The notes: generated from the letters alone by a model not told the origin. Counted from the first letter of the stretch, positions 44,749 to 57,319 are shown. The stretch is DNA of 64,000 nucleotides from Algibacter amylolyticus (GCF_014202225.1 NZ_JACHGE010000001.1:911320-975319); one strand, 5' to 3'. Numbers and translations: made by a program.

Positions 44749-47058
44749 ATGAATCAAGATTATATAAAACCAGATAATTGGTCCATCATTGAGGAAGGTT
44801 TCGATGCAAGTCATGTAAAATCTTCAGAAAGTATTTTCAGTATTGGCAATGGTGCCATGGGACAACGTGCAAATTTTGAAGAAGCATACTCCGGCGATAC
44901 CTTTCAAGGGAGTTATATTGCTGGTGTTTACTACCCAGACAAAACTCGTGTGGGTTGGTGGAAAAATGGCTATCCAGAATACTTTGCTAAGGTATTAAAT
45001 GCGCCAAATTGGATTGGAATTAACGTGACAATTAATGGCGAGCCCTTAGATTTAAATACCTGTACATCTGTCGAAGATTTTAGGCGAGAACTCAATATGA
45101 AAGAGGGCTGGTTATCAAGATCGTTTAAAGCAACCTTACCCAATTCTATTCAGATAGAGGTGGAGGTAAAGCGTTTTTTAAGTTTAGAATTAGATGAAAT
45201 AGGAGCTATTAATTACCTGGTAACCCCTTTAAATAGCGACGCCGAAATTATATTTCAACCGTATTTAGATTCTGGAATTACCAATGAAGATACCAATTGG
45301 GATGATAAATTTTGGGACACCACTAAGGTGAATCATGCAAATAATCAGGCTTTTATTGAAGCGAAAACCATGAAAACCCATTTCCATACTTGTACTTTTA
45401 TGGAGTCGGTAGTTTTTCTTTCTGGTAAATCTGTTTTGGTTGAGCCTAGTATTACCGAGAGCTCTAACAAAGTGTCGTTTAGTTATGCACACGCAGTTAA
45501 AAAAGGAGAAACGTTTAGTATTCAAAAATTTGGAGGCTATACAGTCGATAGAAATCATGACAAATCTAATTTAGTAAATGCTGCAAAAGCCGTTTTAAAA
45601 ACAGCGACAACAAAGGGGTTTAATCAATTGCTTGAAGGGCAAAAGCAAGCGTGGGCAAAAATTTGGGAAATAGCCGACATTACTATTGATGGCGATGTAA
45701 AAGCCCAACAAGGTATCCGTTTCAATATTTTTCAATTAAACCAAACGTATTTAGGTAAGGATTCCAAATTAAATATTGGGCCTAAAGGATTTACAGGCGA
45801 AAAATATGGAGGAAGCACCTATTGGGATACCGAAGCGTATTGCATCCCGTTCTACATGGCAACTAAAGATCAAAACGTTGCTAGAACACTTTTAGAGTAC
45901 CGTTATAATCATTTGGATAAAGCTATCGAAAATGCTGAAAAACTAGGTTTTAATAACGGTGCAGCCTTATATCCTATGGTAACCATGAATGGCGAAGAGT
46001 GCCACAACGAATGGGAAATTACCTTTGAAGAAATTCATAGAAACGGTGCCATTGCATTTGCAATATATAATTACCACCGCTACACCGGAGATTACAGTTA
46101 TATTCCAGAAAAAGGACTAGAAGTTTTAATTGGTATAGCTCGTTTTTGGCAACAGCGTGCTACGTTTTCGGCAGATAAAAACCAGTACGTTATTCTTGGT
46201 GTTACGGGACCAAATGAATATGAAAATAACGTAAATAATAATTGGTATACTAATTATTTAGCCAAATGGTGTATAGATTATACGCTAGAGCAAATTGAAA
46301 AAATTGAAACAGAATATACTTCAGATTTCTCTAGAATTTCCGAAAAAGTAAAACTATCTAAAAAAGAATTGGCCCTTTGGAAGGCAGTGGCAGATAATAT
46401 GTACTTTCCGTATTCTGAAAAACATCAGGTGTATTTACAACAAGATGGGTTCTTAGATAAAGAATTGATTTCTGTTGAAAATTTATCAAAATCAGAAAGA
46501 CCTATAAATCAAAAATGGAGTTGGGATAGAATCTTGCGTTCACCATACATAAAACAAGCAGATACCTTACAAGGTTTTTACTTTTTTGAAGATCAATTTT
46601 CAAATGAAACTTTAGAGCGTCATTTCGATTTTTATGAGCCATTTACAGTTCATGAAAGTTCTTTGTCGCCGTGTGTGCATAGTATTCAAGCTGCAAAATT
46701 AGATAGAATGGAACAGGCCTACACCTTCTATTTACGAACTTCAAGATTAGATTTAGACGATTATAATCACGAAGTACACGAAGGCCTTCATATTACATCT
46801 ATGGCGGGAACTTGGATGAGCATTGTTGAAGGTTTTGGTGGTATGCGTGTTAAGGATAATAAGTTGTCATTTACCCCTAAAATTCCTAAACAATGGAAAG
46901 GCTACTCCTTTAAAGTGAATTTTAGAAACCATATTTTAAAGGTTCATATTACCCAAGAGCAAACCAATTTCGAAATAATTGGTGGTAACGATCTAGAAAT
47001 ACTTGTAAACAATAAACCCTTAATGCTAAAGGGTGATAGTTTAAAAGTTGTGAGTTAG
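44749..47058 (+). CDS. GH65 maltose phosphorylase
   Basis: Splits maltose with phosphate into glucose and beta-glucose-1-phosphate in the cytoplasm. The 769-residue protein has the GH65 N-terminal beta-sandwich (about 1-270), a linker, an (alpha/alpha)6 barrel and a small C-terminal beta domain. The active-site segment near 414-435 (G-E-E-C-H-N-E-W-E-I-T-F-E-E-I-H-R-N) includes the general acid, and V-T-G-P-N-E-Y-E-N-N-V-N-N-N-W-Y matches maltose phosphorylases better than kojibiose or trehalose phosphorylases. There is no signal peptide. Together with the transporter and pgmB it completes a phosphorolytic maltose pathway that saves ATP. Confidence 0.92.
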   Translation: MNQDYIKPDNWSIIEEGFDASHVKSSESIFSIGNGAMGQRANFEEAYSGDTFQGSYIAGVYYPDKTRVGWWKNGYPEYFAKVLNAPNWIGINVTINGEPLDLNTCTSVEDFRRELNMKEGWLSRSFKATLPNSIQIEVEVKRFLSLELDEIGAINYLVTPLNSDAEIIFQPYLDSGITNEDTNWDDKFWDTTKVNHANNQAFIEAKTMKTHFHTCTFMESVVFLSGKSVLVEPSITESSNKVSFSYAHAVKKGETFSIQKFGGYTVDRNHDKSNLVNAAKAVLKTATTKGFNQLLEGQKQAWAKIWEIADITIDGDVKAQQGIRFNIFQLNQTYLGKDSKLNIGPKGFTGEKYGGSTYWDTEAYCIPFYMATKDQNVARTLLEYRYNHLDKAIENAEKLGFNNGAALYPMVTMNGEECHNEWEITFEEIHRNGAIAFAIYNYHRYTGDYSYIPEKGLEVLIGIARFWQQRATFSADKNQYVILGVTGPNEYENNVNNNWYTNYLAKWCIDYTLEQIEKIETEYTSDFSRISEKVKLSKKELALWKAVADNMYFPYSEKHQVYLQQDGFLDKELISVENLSKSERPINQKWSWDRILRSPYIKQADTLQGFYFFEDQFSNETLERHFDFYEPFTVHESSLSPCVHSIQAAKLDRMEQAYTFYLRTSRLDLDDYNHEVHEGLHITSMAGTWMSIVEGFGGMRVKDNKLSFTPKIPKQWKGYSFKVNFRNHILKVHITQEQTNFEIIGGNDLEILVNNKPLMLKGDSLKVVS

Positions 47059-47070
47059 TATAGCGTTTAA

Positions 47071-49218
<2,148 letters not shown>

Positions 49219-49229
49219 AATTAATAGCT

Positions 49230-51209
49230 ATGAGACATTATTTTAAAATATATAAAAATATTAAACGTTCAATATTCCTTGGGTTGCTATCTGTATTTGC
49301 GTTAAATTTATCTTGTAAAAAAGAAGGTGATACAAAAATGGATGAGATTAGTGAAAATGTTTCAATAGTTGAGAAATTGGATATTAATCGTATAGAGCCT
49401 TTAAACTGGTGGGTAGGGTTTAAGAATTCTAAACTTCAGTTGCTAGTCCATCATCCTAATATTTCTGGTAAAACGGTTCAAGTTTCTTACCAAGGTATCT
49501 CTATAGAAAAAGTTCATAAAGCAGATAGTCCAAATTATTTATTTATAGATTTAAATATCTCAGAATCTACAAAATCGGGGAAATTCAATATCATTTTTAA
49601 AGAAGAAAATAAAGAAGATTTAATTCATACTTATGAGCTTAAATCAAGAAAAAAATCTTCAGAAGAATATATAGGTTTTAATAGTAGTGATGCTATTTAT
49701 CTAATTACACCAGATAGGTTTGCTAATGGGAATCCAGAGAACGACATTGTTGAAGGACTTCATGAGAAAATAATTGATAGGAATGATGATTATGCTCGTC
49801 ATGGTGGAGACATTCAAGGCATCACCAATCATTTAGATTATATTGAAGAATTAGGATTTACAGCCGTATGGCCAACTCCGTTGCTAAGCAACGATATGCC
49901 ACAGGGTTCGTACCATGGTTATGCCATGACCAATTTTTACGAAATAGATCCTCGATTTGGAACTTTAGAAGAATACAAAGAATTATCAGCTAAGTTGTCT
50001 AAAAAGGGCATGAAGTTAATTATGGATCAAGTGGCAAACCATTGCGGTTTAGAGCATTGGTGGATGAAAGATTTGCCATTTAAAAATTGGATTAACCATC
50101 AACAATATTACGAATCAAATATGGGTAATTGGGATGGAGACGCTAGTATTATTACCAATCACAGACGTACAACCAACCAAGACAGGTATGCCTCTAAAGT
50201 TGATAAGGAAAACATGAACGTAGGTTGGTTTGTATCTGCTATGCCAGATTTAAATCAACGCAACGCCTTTATGGCGAAATATACCATTCAGAATAGTATT
50301 TGGTGGATAGAAACGGCAAATTTAGGCGGTATTCGTCAGGATACATATCCTTATCCGGATAAAGATTTTATGAGTCGTTGGGCTGGTGAAATTATGAATG
50401 AATATCCTAATTTTAGTATTGTTGGAGAAGAGTGGAGTTACAACCCGCTTTTGGTTGGGTATTGGCAAGATGGAGCTAATAATAGAGATGGCTACAAGTC
50501 TAATTTAAAATCGCCAATGGATTTTCCAATGCAAAATTTTATAGTTGAAGCGCTAAATGAAGATGAAGAGTGGGATAAAGGCCTAGTTAAAATGTATCAA
50601 GGTTTGGCAAACGATTTTTATTACGCAAGTCCTAAAGATCTTATGGTTTTTCCTGATAATCATGATATGAGTCGCATTTTTACCCAGCTAAAAGGTGATG
50701 TGGCTAACACTAAAATGGCACTTAGTTATTTATTAGCCTTACCAAGAATTCCGCAAATTTATTACGGTACAGAAATTTTAATGAACGATTTTGATAAACC
50801 TGGAGATCATGGGTTAATTCGATCTGATTTTCCTGGAGGATGGGAGGGCGATCAAGTTAACGCATTTACAGGAGAAGGTTTAAGTGAGCAGCAAAAGGAC
50901 ATGCAAATCTTTTTAAAGAAGCTTTTAAATTATAGAAAAAATAGCAAAGCCATTCACGATGGTAAAACCTTGCATTTTGCTCCAGAAAACGGGGTGTATG
51001 TATTGTTTAGAAGTGCAGATAACGAAACTGTAATTCATATTATTAATAAAAACGATAAACCAATAGAATTAGATTTAAATAGGTTTAGGGAATTGGGGTT
51101 AAAAGGAAAAGCAATTAAAAACATAATTACCGACTACCAATTTTTTTGGGGAGATAATATCACTTTAAACGGGAAAGGAAGCCTTGTTTTAACTACTAAA
51201 CTGGACTAA
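49230..51209 (+). CDS. GH13 neopullulanase/cyclomaltodextrinase-like lipoprotein (SusA type)
   Basis: A 659-residue lipoprotein (Cys29 in N-L-S-C). An N-terminal cyclomaltodextrinase-type domain spans about 50-140 (I-E-P-L-N-W-W-V-G-F-K), followed by a GH13 barrel and a C-terminal beta domain. The catalytic residues are nucleophile Asp371 (G-I-R-Q-D), general acid Glu400 (V-G-E-E-W) and Asp479 (D-N-H-D-M-S). The first GH13 region is D-Q-V-A-N-H. It matches SusA of Bacteroides in layout and would shorten imported maltodextrins in the periplasm. It comes 11 bases after susB. Confidence 0.9.
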   Translation: MRHYFKIYKNIKRSIFLGLLSVFALNLSCKKEGDTKMDEISENVSIVEKLDINRIEPLNWWVGFKNSKLQLLVHHPNISGKTVQVSYQGISIEKVHKADSPNYLFIDLNISESTKSGKFNIIFKEENKEDLIHTYELKSRKKSSEEYIGFNSSDAIYLITPDRFANGNPENDIVEGLHEKIIDRNDDYARHGGDIQGITNHLDYIEELGFTAVWPTPLLSNDMPQGSYHGYAMTNFYEIDPRFGTLEEYKELSAKLSKKGMKLIMDQVANHCGLEHWWMKDLPFKNWINHQQYYESNMGNWDGDASIITNHRRTTNQDRYASKVDKENMNVGWFVSAMPDLNQRNAFMAKYTIQNSIWWIETANLGGIRQDTYPYPDKDFMSRWAGEIMNEYPNFSIVGEEWSYNPLLVGYWQDGANNRDGYKSNLKSPMDFPMQNFIVEALNEDEEWDKGLVKMYQGLANDFYYASPKDLMVFPDNHDMSRIFTQLKGDVANTKMALSYLLALPRIPQIYYGTEILMNDFDKPGDHGLIRSDFPGGWEGDQVNAFTGEGLSEQQKDMQIFLKKLLNYRKNSKAIHDGKTLHFAPENGVYVLFRSADNETVIHIINKNDKPIELDLNRFRELGLKGKAIKNIITDYQFFWGDNITLNGKGSLVLTTKLD

Positions 51210-51265
51210 TTTAGTTGTCTCATGTCAACATGTTTAGCATCTTAAATCTGAAAAGAAATATTAAA

Positions 51266-53134
51266 ATGAAAAAGCTTTTTTTTATAGTTTCATTGTTTCC
51301 TGTTTTCATGTCTTGTAAGGAAAATAAGAAGTATAATGATAACGCTAGTATAAAAGTAGTAAAGAAAAAACAGGTAGTTTACCAAGTTTTTACACGATTG
51401 TTTGGTAATATTAATACTACCAATAAACCTTGGGGAAGCATTGAGGAAAATGGTGTTGGTAAATTCAAAGATTTTACTGATAAAGCATTACACGAAATTA
51501 AGGATTTAGGAGTTTCTCATATTTGGTTTACAGGAGTGCCTCATCACGGTGTTATTAGAGATTATACCAAGTTCGGTATTTCAAACGACGATCCAGATGT
51601 TGTAAAAGGTCGAGCGGGTTCGCCTTATGCGGTAAAAGACTATTATAACGTAAATCCAGATTTGGTAGATAATGTTGCTAATAGATTGCAAGAATTTCAA
51701 GCACTTATAAACCGTACACACCAAGCTGGATTAAAGGTTATAATTGATATTGTGCCCAATCATGTAGCTCGCAATTATAAAAGTATTTCTAATCCAAAAG
51801 GCGTTAAAGATTTTGGTGAAGATGATGATACCGCTGTGGTATATAAAGTAAATAATAACTTCTATTATAACCCTAACGAAACGTTTAAAGTACCTGTATG
51901 GAAAAATGGATATTCGCCATTAGGTCCTGAAAAACATCTTTTAGAGGATGGTGAGTTCCCCGAAAAACCTGCAAAATGGACAGGGAATGGATCTAGGCTT
52001 TCTCAACCAGATATGAACGATTGGTACGAAACCGCAAAGGTTAATTATGGTATTTCGCCTGATGGTAAAAAGGATTTTGTTGCACTTCCCGACGGTTTTG
52101 AAAATGAAAATTATAAAACACATTTTGACTTTTGGAAAGACAAAACCGTACCTAATTCTTGGGTAAAGTTTAAAGATATTGCATTGTATTGGCTAGAAAT
52201 GGGAGTTGATGGTTTTCGTTATGACATGGCAGAAATGGTGCCGGTTGAGTTTTGGAGTTACATGAATTCGAGCATTAAAATGCAAAATCCCAATGCTTTT
52301 TTATTAGCCGAAGTGTATAATCCATTGCTGTATAGAGATTATATCAAAAAAGGTAAAATGGACTATTTGTATGATAAAGTCCAATTGTACGATACCATAA
52401 AAAGCGTCATTCAAGGCCACGGAAAAACAGATAATATTCCACCTATTCTTAATGATTTAAAGGATATAGAACAGCACATGTTACATTTTCTAGAAAATCA
52501 TGACGAACAACGTTTAGCAAGTCCGGATTTTGCTGGAAGCCCCGAAAAAGGAAAACCCGCTATGGTAGTTTCTGCAACATCTACCACGGCACCAACAATG
52601 ATTTATTTTGGTCAGGAAGTGGGTGAAGATGGCTCAGAAAATGCAGGCTTTGGTAAGGCTACACGGACCTCAATATTCGATTATGTAGGCGTTCCGGCAC
52701 ATCAACGTTGGGTAAATAATAAACAATTTGATGGCGGGCAATTAACCAAAAATGAAAAAGCGTTAAGAGATTTTTATAAGCGCCTTTTAAATTTTACAAT
52801 AAACAGTAGTGCTTTAGTTGGAGCGTATCAAGACATACATTTGTATAACAGAAAGCATACCGAAGGTTACCATGATAAAATGCTATCATTTGTACGTTGG
52901 AGTGATGATGAAAAGCTAATTGTTATTTCAAATTTCGATAATAAATCGGGCTATGAATTCGACCTGAAAATACCCAAAAGTGTTGTTGAAAATTGGCAGT
53001 TAGATAATAAGGCTTATCAAGCTAAAGACCAATTATACCATCAATTCACGTCTGTTTTAAACGTTGAAAATGGTAACGCTAGTCTCAAAATAAAAATTGA
53101 ACCTTTGGAGTCTTTCATTTTAAAACTTAATTAA
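51266..53134 (+). CDS. GH13 alpha-amylase-family lipoprotein
   Basis: The start at 51266 (MKKLFFIVSLF) is preferred to 51215 because it gives a clean lipoprotein signal with Cys17 (F-M-S-C). The 622-residue enzyme has GH13 region I D-I-V-P-N-H, nucleophile Asp320 in G-F-R-Y-D, general acid Glu349 in L-A-E-V-Y and Asp413 in E-N-H-D-E-Q. The C-terminal beta domain starts near 520. The long insert between the first two regions suggests a specificity different from its neighbours, but the product length cannot be told. It begins 56 bases after the SusA-like gene and ends 4 bases before the next amylase gene. Confidence 0.87.
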   Translation: MKKLFFIVSLFPVFMSCKENKKYNDNASIKVVKKKQVVYQVFTRLFGNINTTNKPWGSIEENGVGKFKDFTDKALHEIKDLGVSHIWFTGVPHHGVIRDYTKFGISNDDPDVVKGRAGSPYAVKDYYNVNPDLVDNVANRLQEFQALINRTHQAGLKVIIDIVPNHVARNYKSISNPKGVKDFGEDDDTAVVYKVNNNFYYNPNETFKVPVWKNGYSPLGPEKHLLEDGEFPEKPAKWTGNGSRLSQPDMNDWYETAKVNYGISPDGKKDFVALPDGFENENYKTHFDFWKDKTVPNSWVKFKDIALYWLEMGVDGFRYDMAEMVPVEFWSYMNSSIKMQNPNAFLLAEVYNPLLYRDYIKKGKMDYLYDKVQLYDTIKSVIQGHGKTDNIPPILNDLKDIEQHMLHFLENHDEQRLASPDFAGSPEKGKPAMVVSATSTTAPTMIYFGQEVGEDGSENAGFGKATRTSIFDYVGVPAHQRWVNNKQFDGGQLTKNEKALRDFYKRLLNFTINSSALVGAYQDIHLYNRKHTEGYHDKMLSFVRWSDDEKLIVISNFDNKSGYEFDLKIPKSVVENWQLDNKAYQAKDQLYHQFTSVLNVENGNASLKIKIEPLESFILKLN

Positions 53135-53138
53135 AAAC

Positions 53139-54791
53139 ATGAAGCATATAGCCATTTTATTATCGTTTTTAGTGTTTTTTAATTGTGAAAACAAAAAAGA
53201 TATCCTTCCAGAACAGCCAGAAACACCATTTGTTTGGCAAGCTGCAAACATATATTTTTTATTAACAGATAGGTTTAATAATGGTGATGTTTCAAATGAT
53301 ATTAATTTTGAAAGAAACGCAGAAACAGGAAAGCTTCGTGGTTTTAAAGGAGGCGATATTAAGGGTGTAACTCAAAAAATAAAGGACGGGTATTTTACCA
53401 ATTTAGGAATTAATGCCATTTGGATGACACCCATTGTAGAGCAAATTCATGGGGGTACAGACGAGGGTACAGGTTTAAGCTATGGTTTTCATGGCTATTG
53501 GGCCAGCGATTGGACGGCTTTAGATCCTAATTTTGGAACCAAACAGGATTTGCATCAACTAGTAGAAACCGCTCATAAACATGGCATTCGTATTTTGCTT
53601 GATGCCGTAATAAATCATACAGGGCCAGTAACCGAAAAAGATCCAATTTGGCCTTCAAATTGGGTGCGTACTCAACCACACTGCGATTATCAATCTTACC
53701 AAAACACCATTACCTGCACCTTAGTTAAAAACCTTCCAGACATTAAAACAGAAAGTGATGAAGCGGTAAAGTTACCACCACATTTGGTTACTAAATGGCA
53801 AGTCGAAGGAAGGTATGAAAGTGAGGTAGCAGAACTAGATGCCTTTTTTAAAAGAACAAACTATCCTAGAGCACCTCGGTTTTATATCATGAAATGGCTT
53901 ACAGATTATATCACAGAATTTGGAATTGATGGGTATCGTGTAGATACGGTTAAACATGTAGAAGAACATGTTTGGCAAGAATTTAAGCAAGAATGCGATT
54001 TCGCTTTCGCGGAATTCAAAAAAAACAACCCAGATAAAGTGCTAGATAATAACGACTTTTATTTGTTGGGCGAGGTTTATAATTACGGAATTTCAGCAAC
54101 CAAAGGGTTCGACTTTGGCGATAAGAAAGTCAATTATTTTGATAATGCTTTTAATGCACTTATTAATTTTGAAATGAAATGGAATGCAGCTCAAATGTCA
54201 ACCGAGGCGCATTTTAAAAAATATTCACAGGTACTAAATTCAGAATTAAAAGGCTATAGTCTTTTAAATTATTTAAGCTCTCACGATGATGGTCAACCCT
54301 TTGATGCCGTTAGAGAAAAACCCTTTGTAACTGCTACAAGATTATTGTTGTGTCCTGGTGCATCTCAAGTTTATTATGGCGATGAATCAGCAAGGTCTCT
54401 TGTAATTAAAGATGCGGTTGGCGATGCCACATTGCGTTCTTTCATGAATTGGGACGACGTTCAAAACAACCCCAAAACACAATCCATTTTAAAACATTGG
54501 CAAAAATTGGGGCAGTTTCGGGCAAACCATCCAGCAGTAGGAGCCGGCATTCATCAAATGATAACCGAGACACCTTATGTGTTTTACAGAAGTTTTTCAA
54601 AAGGTAATTATAAAGACTTAGTTGTTGTTGGATTAAACTTACCTCATGGCGAAAAGGTAGTAGATGTATCTAAACTATTTAAAAATGGAGAGACTCTACA
54701 TGACGCTTACTCTGGGGTTTCAAACACAGTTACACAAGGAAAAATCACTATAAATTCTAAATTTAATATGGTGCTCCTCGAAAAACAATAA
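53139..54791 (+). CDS. GH13 alpha-amylase-family lipoprotein
   Basis: A 550-residue lipoprotein (Cys16 in F-F-N-C) with GH13 region I D-A-V-I-N-H, nucleophile Asp269 in G-Y-R-V-D, general acid Glu312 in L-G-E-V-Y and Asp383 in S-S-H-D-D-G. The Y-F-L-L-T-D-R-F-N-N-G-D opening resembles alpha-amylases that act on medium-length maltodextrins. It is the last gene of the + strand run. No strong hairpin follows. The three successive GH13 lipoproteins differ clearly in sequence and so are not recent duplicates. Confidence 0.88.
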   Translation: MKHIAILLSFLVFFNCENKKDILPEQPETPFVWQAANIYFLLTDRFNNGDVSNDINFERNAETGKLRGFKGGDIKGVTQKIKDGYFTNLGINAIWMTPIVEQIHGGTDEGTGLSYGFHGYWASDWTALDPNFGTKQDLHQLVETAHKHGIRILLDAVINHTGPVTEKDPIWPSNWVRTQPHCDYQSYQNTITCTLVKNLPDIKTESDEAVKLPPHLVTKWQVEGRYESEVAELDAFFKRTNYPRAPRFYIMKWLTDYITEFGIDGYRVDTVKHVEEHVWQEFKQECDFAFAEFKKNNPDKVLDNNDFYLLGEVYNYGISATKGFDFGDKKVNYFDNAFNALINFEMKWNAAQMSTEAHFKKYSQVLNSELKGYSLLNYLSSHDDGQPFDAVREKPFVTATRLLLCPGASQVYYGDESARSLVIKDAVGDATLRSFMNWDDVQNNPKTQSILKHWQKLGQFRANHPAVGAGIHQMITETPYVFYRSFSKGNYKDLVVVGLNLPHGEKVVDVSKLFKNGETLHDAYSGVSNTVTQGKITINSKFNMVLLEKQ

Positions 54792-54828
54792 AAAAGTGTC
54801 ATTTATTAGTAACAAATAGCAAGTTAGG

Positions 54829-54870
54829 AAGCCTAATTAATAACGACTAAGCCTAATATTTGTAACTTTG
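54829..54870 (+). promoter_or_regulatory. Promoter region of the GAF gene with two 20-bp-spaced direct repeats
   Basis: TAACTTTG (54863-54870) matches TAnnTTTG. AAGCCTAAT occurs at 54829-54837 and again at 54849-54857, a 20-base period that would put two activator or repressor sites on the same DNA face. The first copy lies within TTAGG-AAG-CCTAA, a short palindrome. Confidence 0.45.
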
Positions 54871-54891
54871 CAATCTAAGCACTTTAACATT

Positions 54892-57264
54892 ATGGATATT
54901 AATAACAATATCGAATCGCCTTTCAAACTCCAAGTCAGTTTTAATAAATATTTGGAGCATTATGAAGCTTTGGCAAAAAGTTCTGATGCTTTTGTTGTGG
55001 CCAAGGCAAATCATATTTTAGATGTTGCAGCACAATATCCAGAGTTAAAACAAGGGTTTAGTGATACCTCAATTTTAGACTCGCGGTCTAAAGAAATTCA
55101 GTTAATCTTACAAGATGCGTTTAGCCCTTTATTAACAAAAAACGAAATTAAAACAGCTTCGGTTCCGTTACATAATTTAATTTTTAATGCTTCAGAGCGT
55201 TTTCAAACTATTATAGAAACAGCAGGTAAAGATTTTGATCTTCAAATTAAAAACTTACCGGAAGACGATACATATATTTTAGCCTGTACCATTGTTTTAA
55301 ATTTTTGTTATGGCTATAACATAAATTTTAAAAGACCTTTTTATTACGAAATTCCTGATGCCGACGGTATTCTGCATTATTACAAAATAACGTATAATGC
55401 CGATTTTTGTGAAATAACACCTAATGAGGGGGCTAAAGTAATTACCGAGGCAGATTATAATGAGTTACTTGATAATTTTGAAAATATAGCGCTTTGGAAA
55501 GAAAAATTTCCTCCAAACAGCTATACTTTTAAAGGGTTTGTAATTTCAAATATTTTTGATGTAACAGACGATCAATCCATATCTAACATAAAATCTAGTT
55601 TAATAGGCGACGAGAAACGAAAGAATGAAAGTTTTATGGAAGGTTTCCATGAAATTTTCAGATCACTTTTAAGGCTAAAAGATATTAAGGTAGGTTTTTC
55701 TATTTATAATAAAGAGGACCAAGTTTTCGAGCGTGTTTATGGTGCTGGAGTAAAAAGTTATTTGTTAGGAGATCGAGATAACGAAAAATGTACCGATGCC
55801 TTATGCAGTTGGTCTTATAACCGGTTATTACGAGAAAATAAATATTTCTCAATATCGGATGTCGATACAATGTTCGAAAAAGCGAAAGGACGCGCACCAC
55901 ATATTACAAGTTTACACGAGCAAGATATAAAGAGTGCTATTTTTGCTCCTATTGCCAATAAAGAGGGATTAATGGGTATTATAGAGATAGTATCAGGTAA
56001 GCCCCGAGTGTTAAACAGTGTAAACGCAAATAAATTGGCCGATGTTATGCCGTTTATTGTATCGGCTGTAGAGCGCTCAAAAAACGAAGAAGAAAATTTA
56101 ATTGAAGCCATTATTCAAAAAGAATGTACTTCAATTCACTCTAGTGTGCATTGGCGATTTAAAAAAGAAGCAAAAAACTTTATAAATGCCGAATTAAAGG
56201 GAGAAGAAGCTAGTTTTAAAAAAATAGCATTCGAAAATGTGTATCCACTTTATGGTCAAATCGATATAAAAGGATCGTCGGAAGCTAGAAATACTGCAAC
56301 TAGTCTAGATTTATCTCTTCAGTTAAATGCGGTTAAAAACATTTTTGTTAGAATTTCCAAAACGCAGTCATTACCCATTTACGAGCAATTTATTTATCAG
56401 ATAGATGAGTATTTAAAGGGCTTGGAGACACATTTTCAGGTAGATAGCGAACAACAAATCTCCGAGTTTTTTAAACAAGATATAGACCCTTTATTAAAAC
56501 ATATTTACACCAATGATGACTTTAAGGAAGAGATAGATGCTTACTTTAATAGCATTGACGACAAGGTAAATGTGTTATATAAACATAGAAAAGATTACGA
56601 TAAAACCATTTCTAAAATTAATAAAGAAATGGCCTCGTTATTAGATAAAAAGCAAGTAGAAGCACAACTTATGTATCCGCACTATTTTGAGCGTTTTAAA
56701 ACGGATGGTGTCGAGCATAACATGTATATAGGAGAGTCTATTACTAAAGAAGATTCATTCAGCCCTATATACCTTTACAATTTGCGTTTATGGCAATTAC
56801 AGGTTATGTGCGAAATGGAAAATGCATATTACCAAATGCAATCTAAATTTCCTGTGGCCTTAGATGTAGCATCAATGATTTTGGTATTTAATCAACCTTT
56901 ATCCATAAGTTTTAGAATGGATGAAAAACAGTTTGATGTAGATGGCACCTATAATGCACGATACGAAATTGTAAAAAAACGAGTTGATAAGGCGTATATA
57001 AAAGGAACCACAGAGCGTGTTACCCAAAAGGGAAAAATAAGCATTGTGTATTCTCAAAAACAAGATGAAATAGAATATTTAAGATATATAAAATTTCTCC
57101 AGTCTAAGCATTATTTAGATACGGATATTGAAATAGTAGAACTTGAAGATTTGCAAGCTGTAACAGGACTAAAAGCCATTCGAGTTTGTGTGCTTTATCA
57201 TAAAAATGAAGCCGATAAATCATTTTATTCCTATGATGATTTAATGAAAGAAATTAAAGCTTAG
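54892..57264 (+). CDS. GAF-domain protein of unknown function
   Basis: A 790-residue soluble protein starting at the ATG at 54892; an in-frame TTG at 54868 lies inside the -7 promoter box and is rejected as a start. Residues about 240-400 look like a GAF domain (F-R-S-L-L-R-L-K-D-I-K-V-G-F-S-I-Y-N ... S-A-I-F-A-P-I-A-N-K-E-G-L-M-G-I-I-E-I). The other regions, rich in helices (D-Y-D-K-T-I-S-K-I-N-K-E-M), have no family I recognise. There is no kinase, cyclase or DNA-binding motif. I recall similar long GAF proteins across flavobacteria, so it is probably conserved. It is convergent with the HD-domain gene. Confidence 0.75.
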   Translation: MDINNNIESPFKLQVSFNKYLEHYEALAKSSDAFVVAKANHILDVAAQYPELKQGFSDTSILDSRSKEIQLILQDAFSPLLTKNEIKTASVPLHNLIFNASERFQTIIETAGKDFDLQIKNLPEDDTYILACTIVLNFCYGYNINFKRPFYYEIPDADGILHYYKITYNADFCEITPNEGAKVITEADYNELLDNFENIALWKEKFPPNSYTFKGFVISNIFDVTDDQSISNIKSSLIGDEKRKNESFMEGFHEIFRSLLRLKDIKVGFSIYNKEDQVFERVYGAGVKSYLLGDRDNEKCTDALCSWSYNRLLRENKYFSISDVDTMFEKAKGRAPHITSLHEQDIKSAIFAPIANKEGLMGIIEIVSGKPRVLNSVNANKLADVMPFIVSAVERSKNEEENLIEAIIQKECTSIHSSVHWRFKKEAKNFINAELKGEEASFKKIAFENVYPLYGQIDIKGSSEARNTATSLDLSLQLNAVKNIFVRISKTQSLPIYEQFIYQIDEYLKGLETHFQVDSEQQISEFFKQDIDPLLKHIYTNDDFKEEIDAYFNSIDDKVNVLYKHRKDYDKTISKINKEMASLLDKKQVEAQLMYPHYFERFKTDGVEHNMYIGESITKEDSFSPIYLYNLRLWQLQVMCEMENAYYQMQSKFPVALDVASMILVFNQPLSISFRMDEKQFDVDGTYNARYEIVKKRVDKAYIKGTTERVTQKGKISIVYSQKQDEIEYLRYIKFLQSKHYLDTDIEIVELEDLQAVTGLKAIRVCVLYHKNEADKSFYSYDDLMKEIKA

Positions 57265-57282
57265 TTTTTAAAACTAAGCTTT
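57256..57282. terminator. 27-bp palindrome over the GAF gene stop codon, probable terminator
   Basis: AAAGCTTAGTTTT (57256-57268) and AAAACTAAGCTTT (57270-57282) are perfect inverted copies around a single T. The TAG stop lies inside the left arm. It sits between convergent genes. The ideal loop needs a few open bases, so the effective stem is about 11 bp. A second small hairpin GTAAAA/TTTTAC (57307-57323) lies at the end of the HD gene. Confidence 0.55.
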
Positions 57283-57319
57283 ACTAATTAAAACAGGAGT
57301 TTTAAAGTAAAACAAGCTT

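Noticed and set aside
54868-54891. TTG start for the GAF protein
   Set aside because: The TTG is part of the TAACTTTG promoter box and an ATG follows at 54892.
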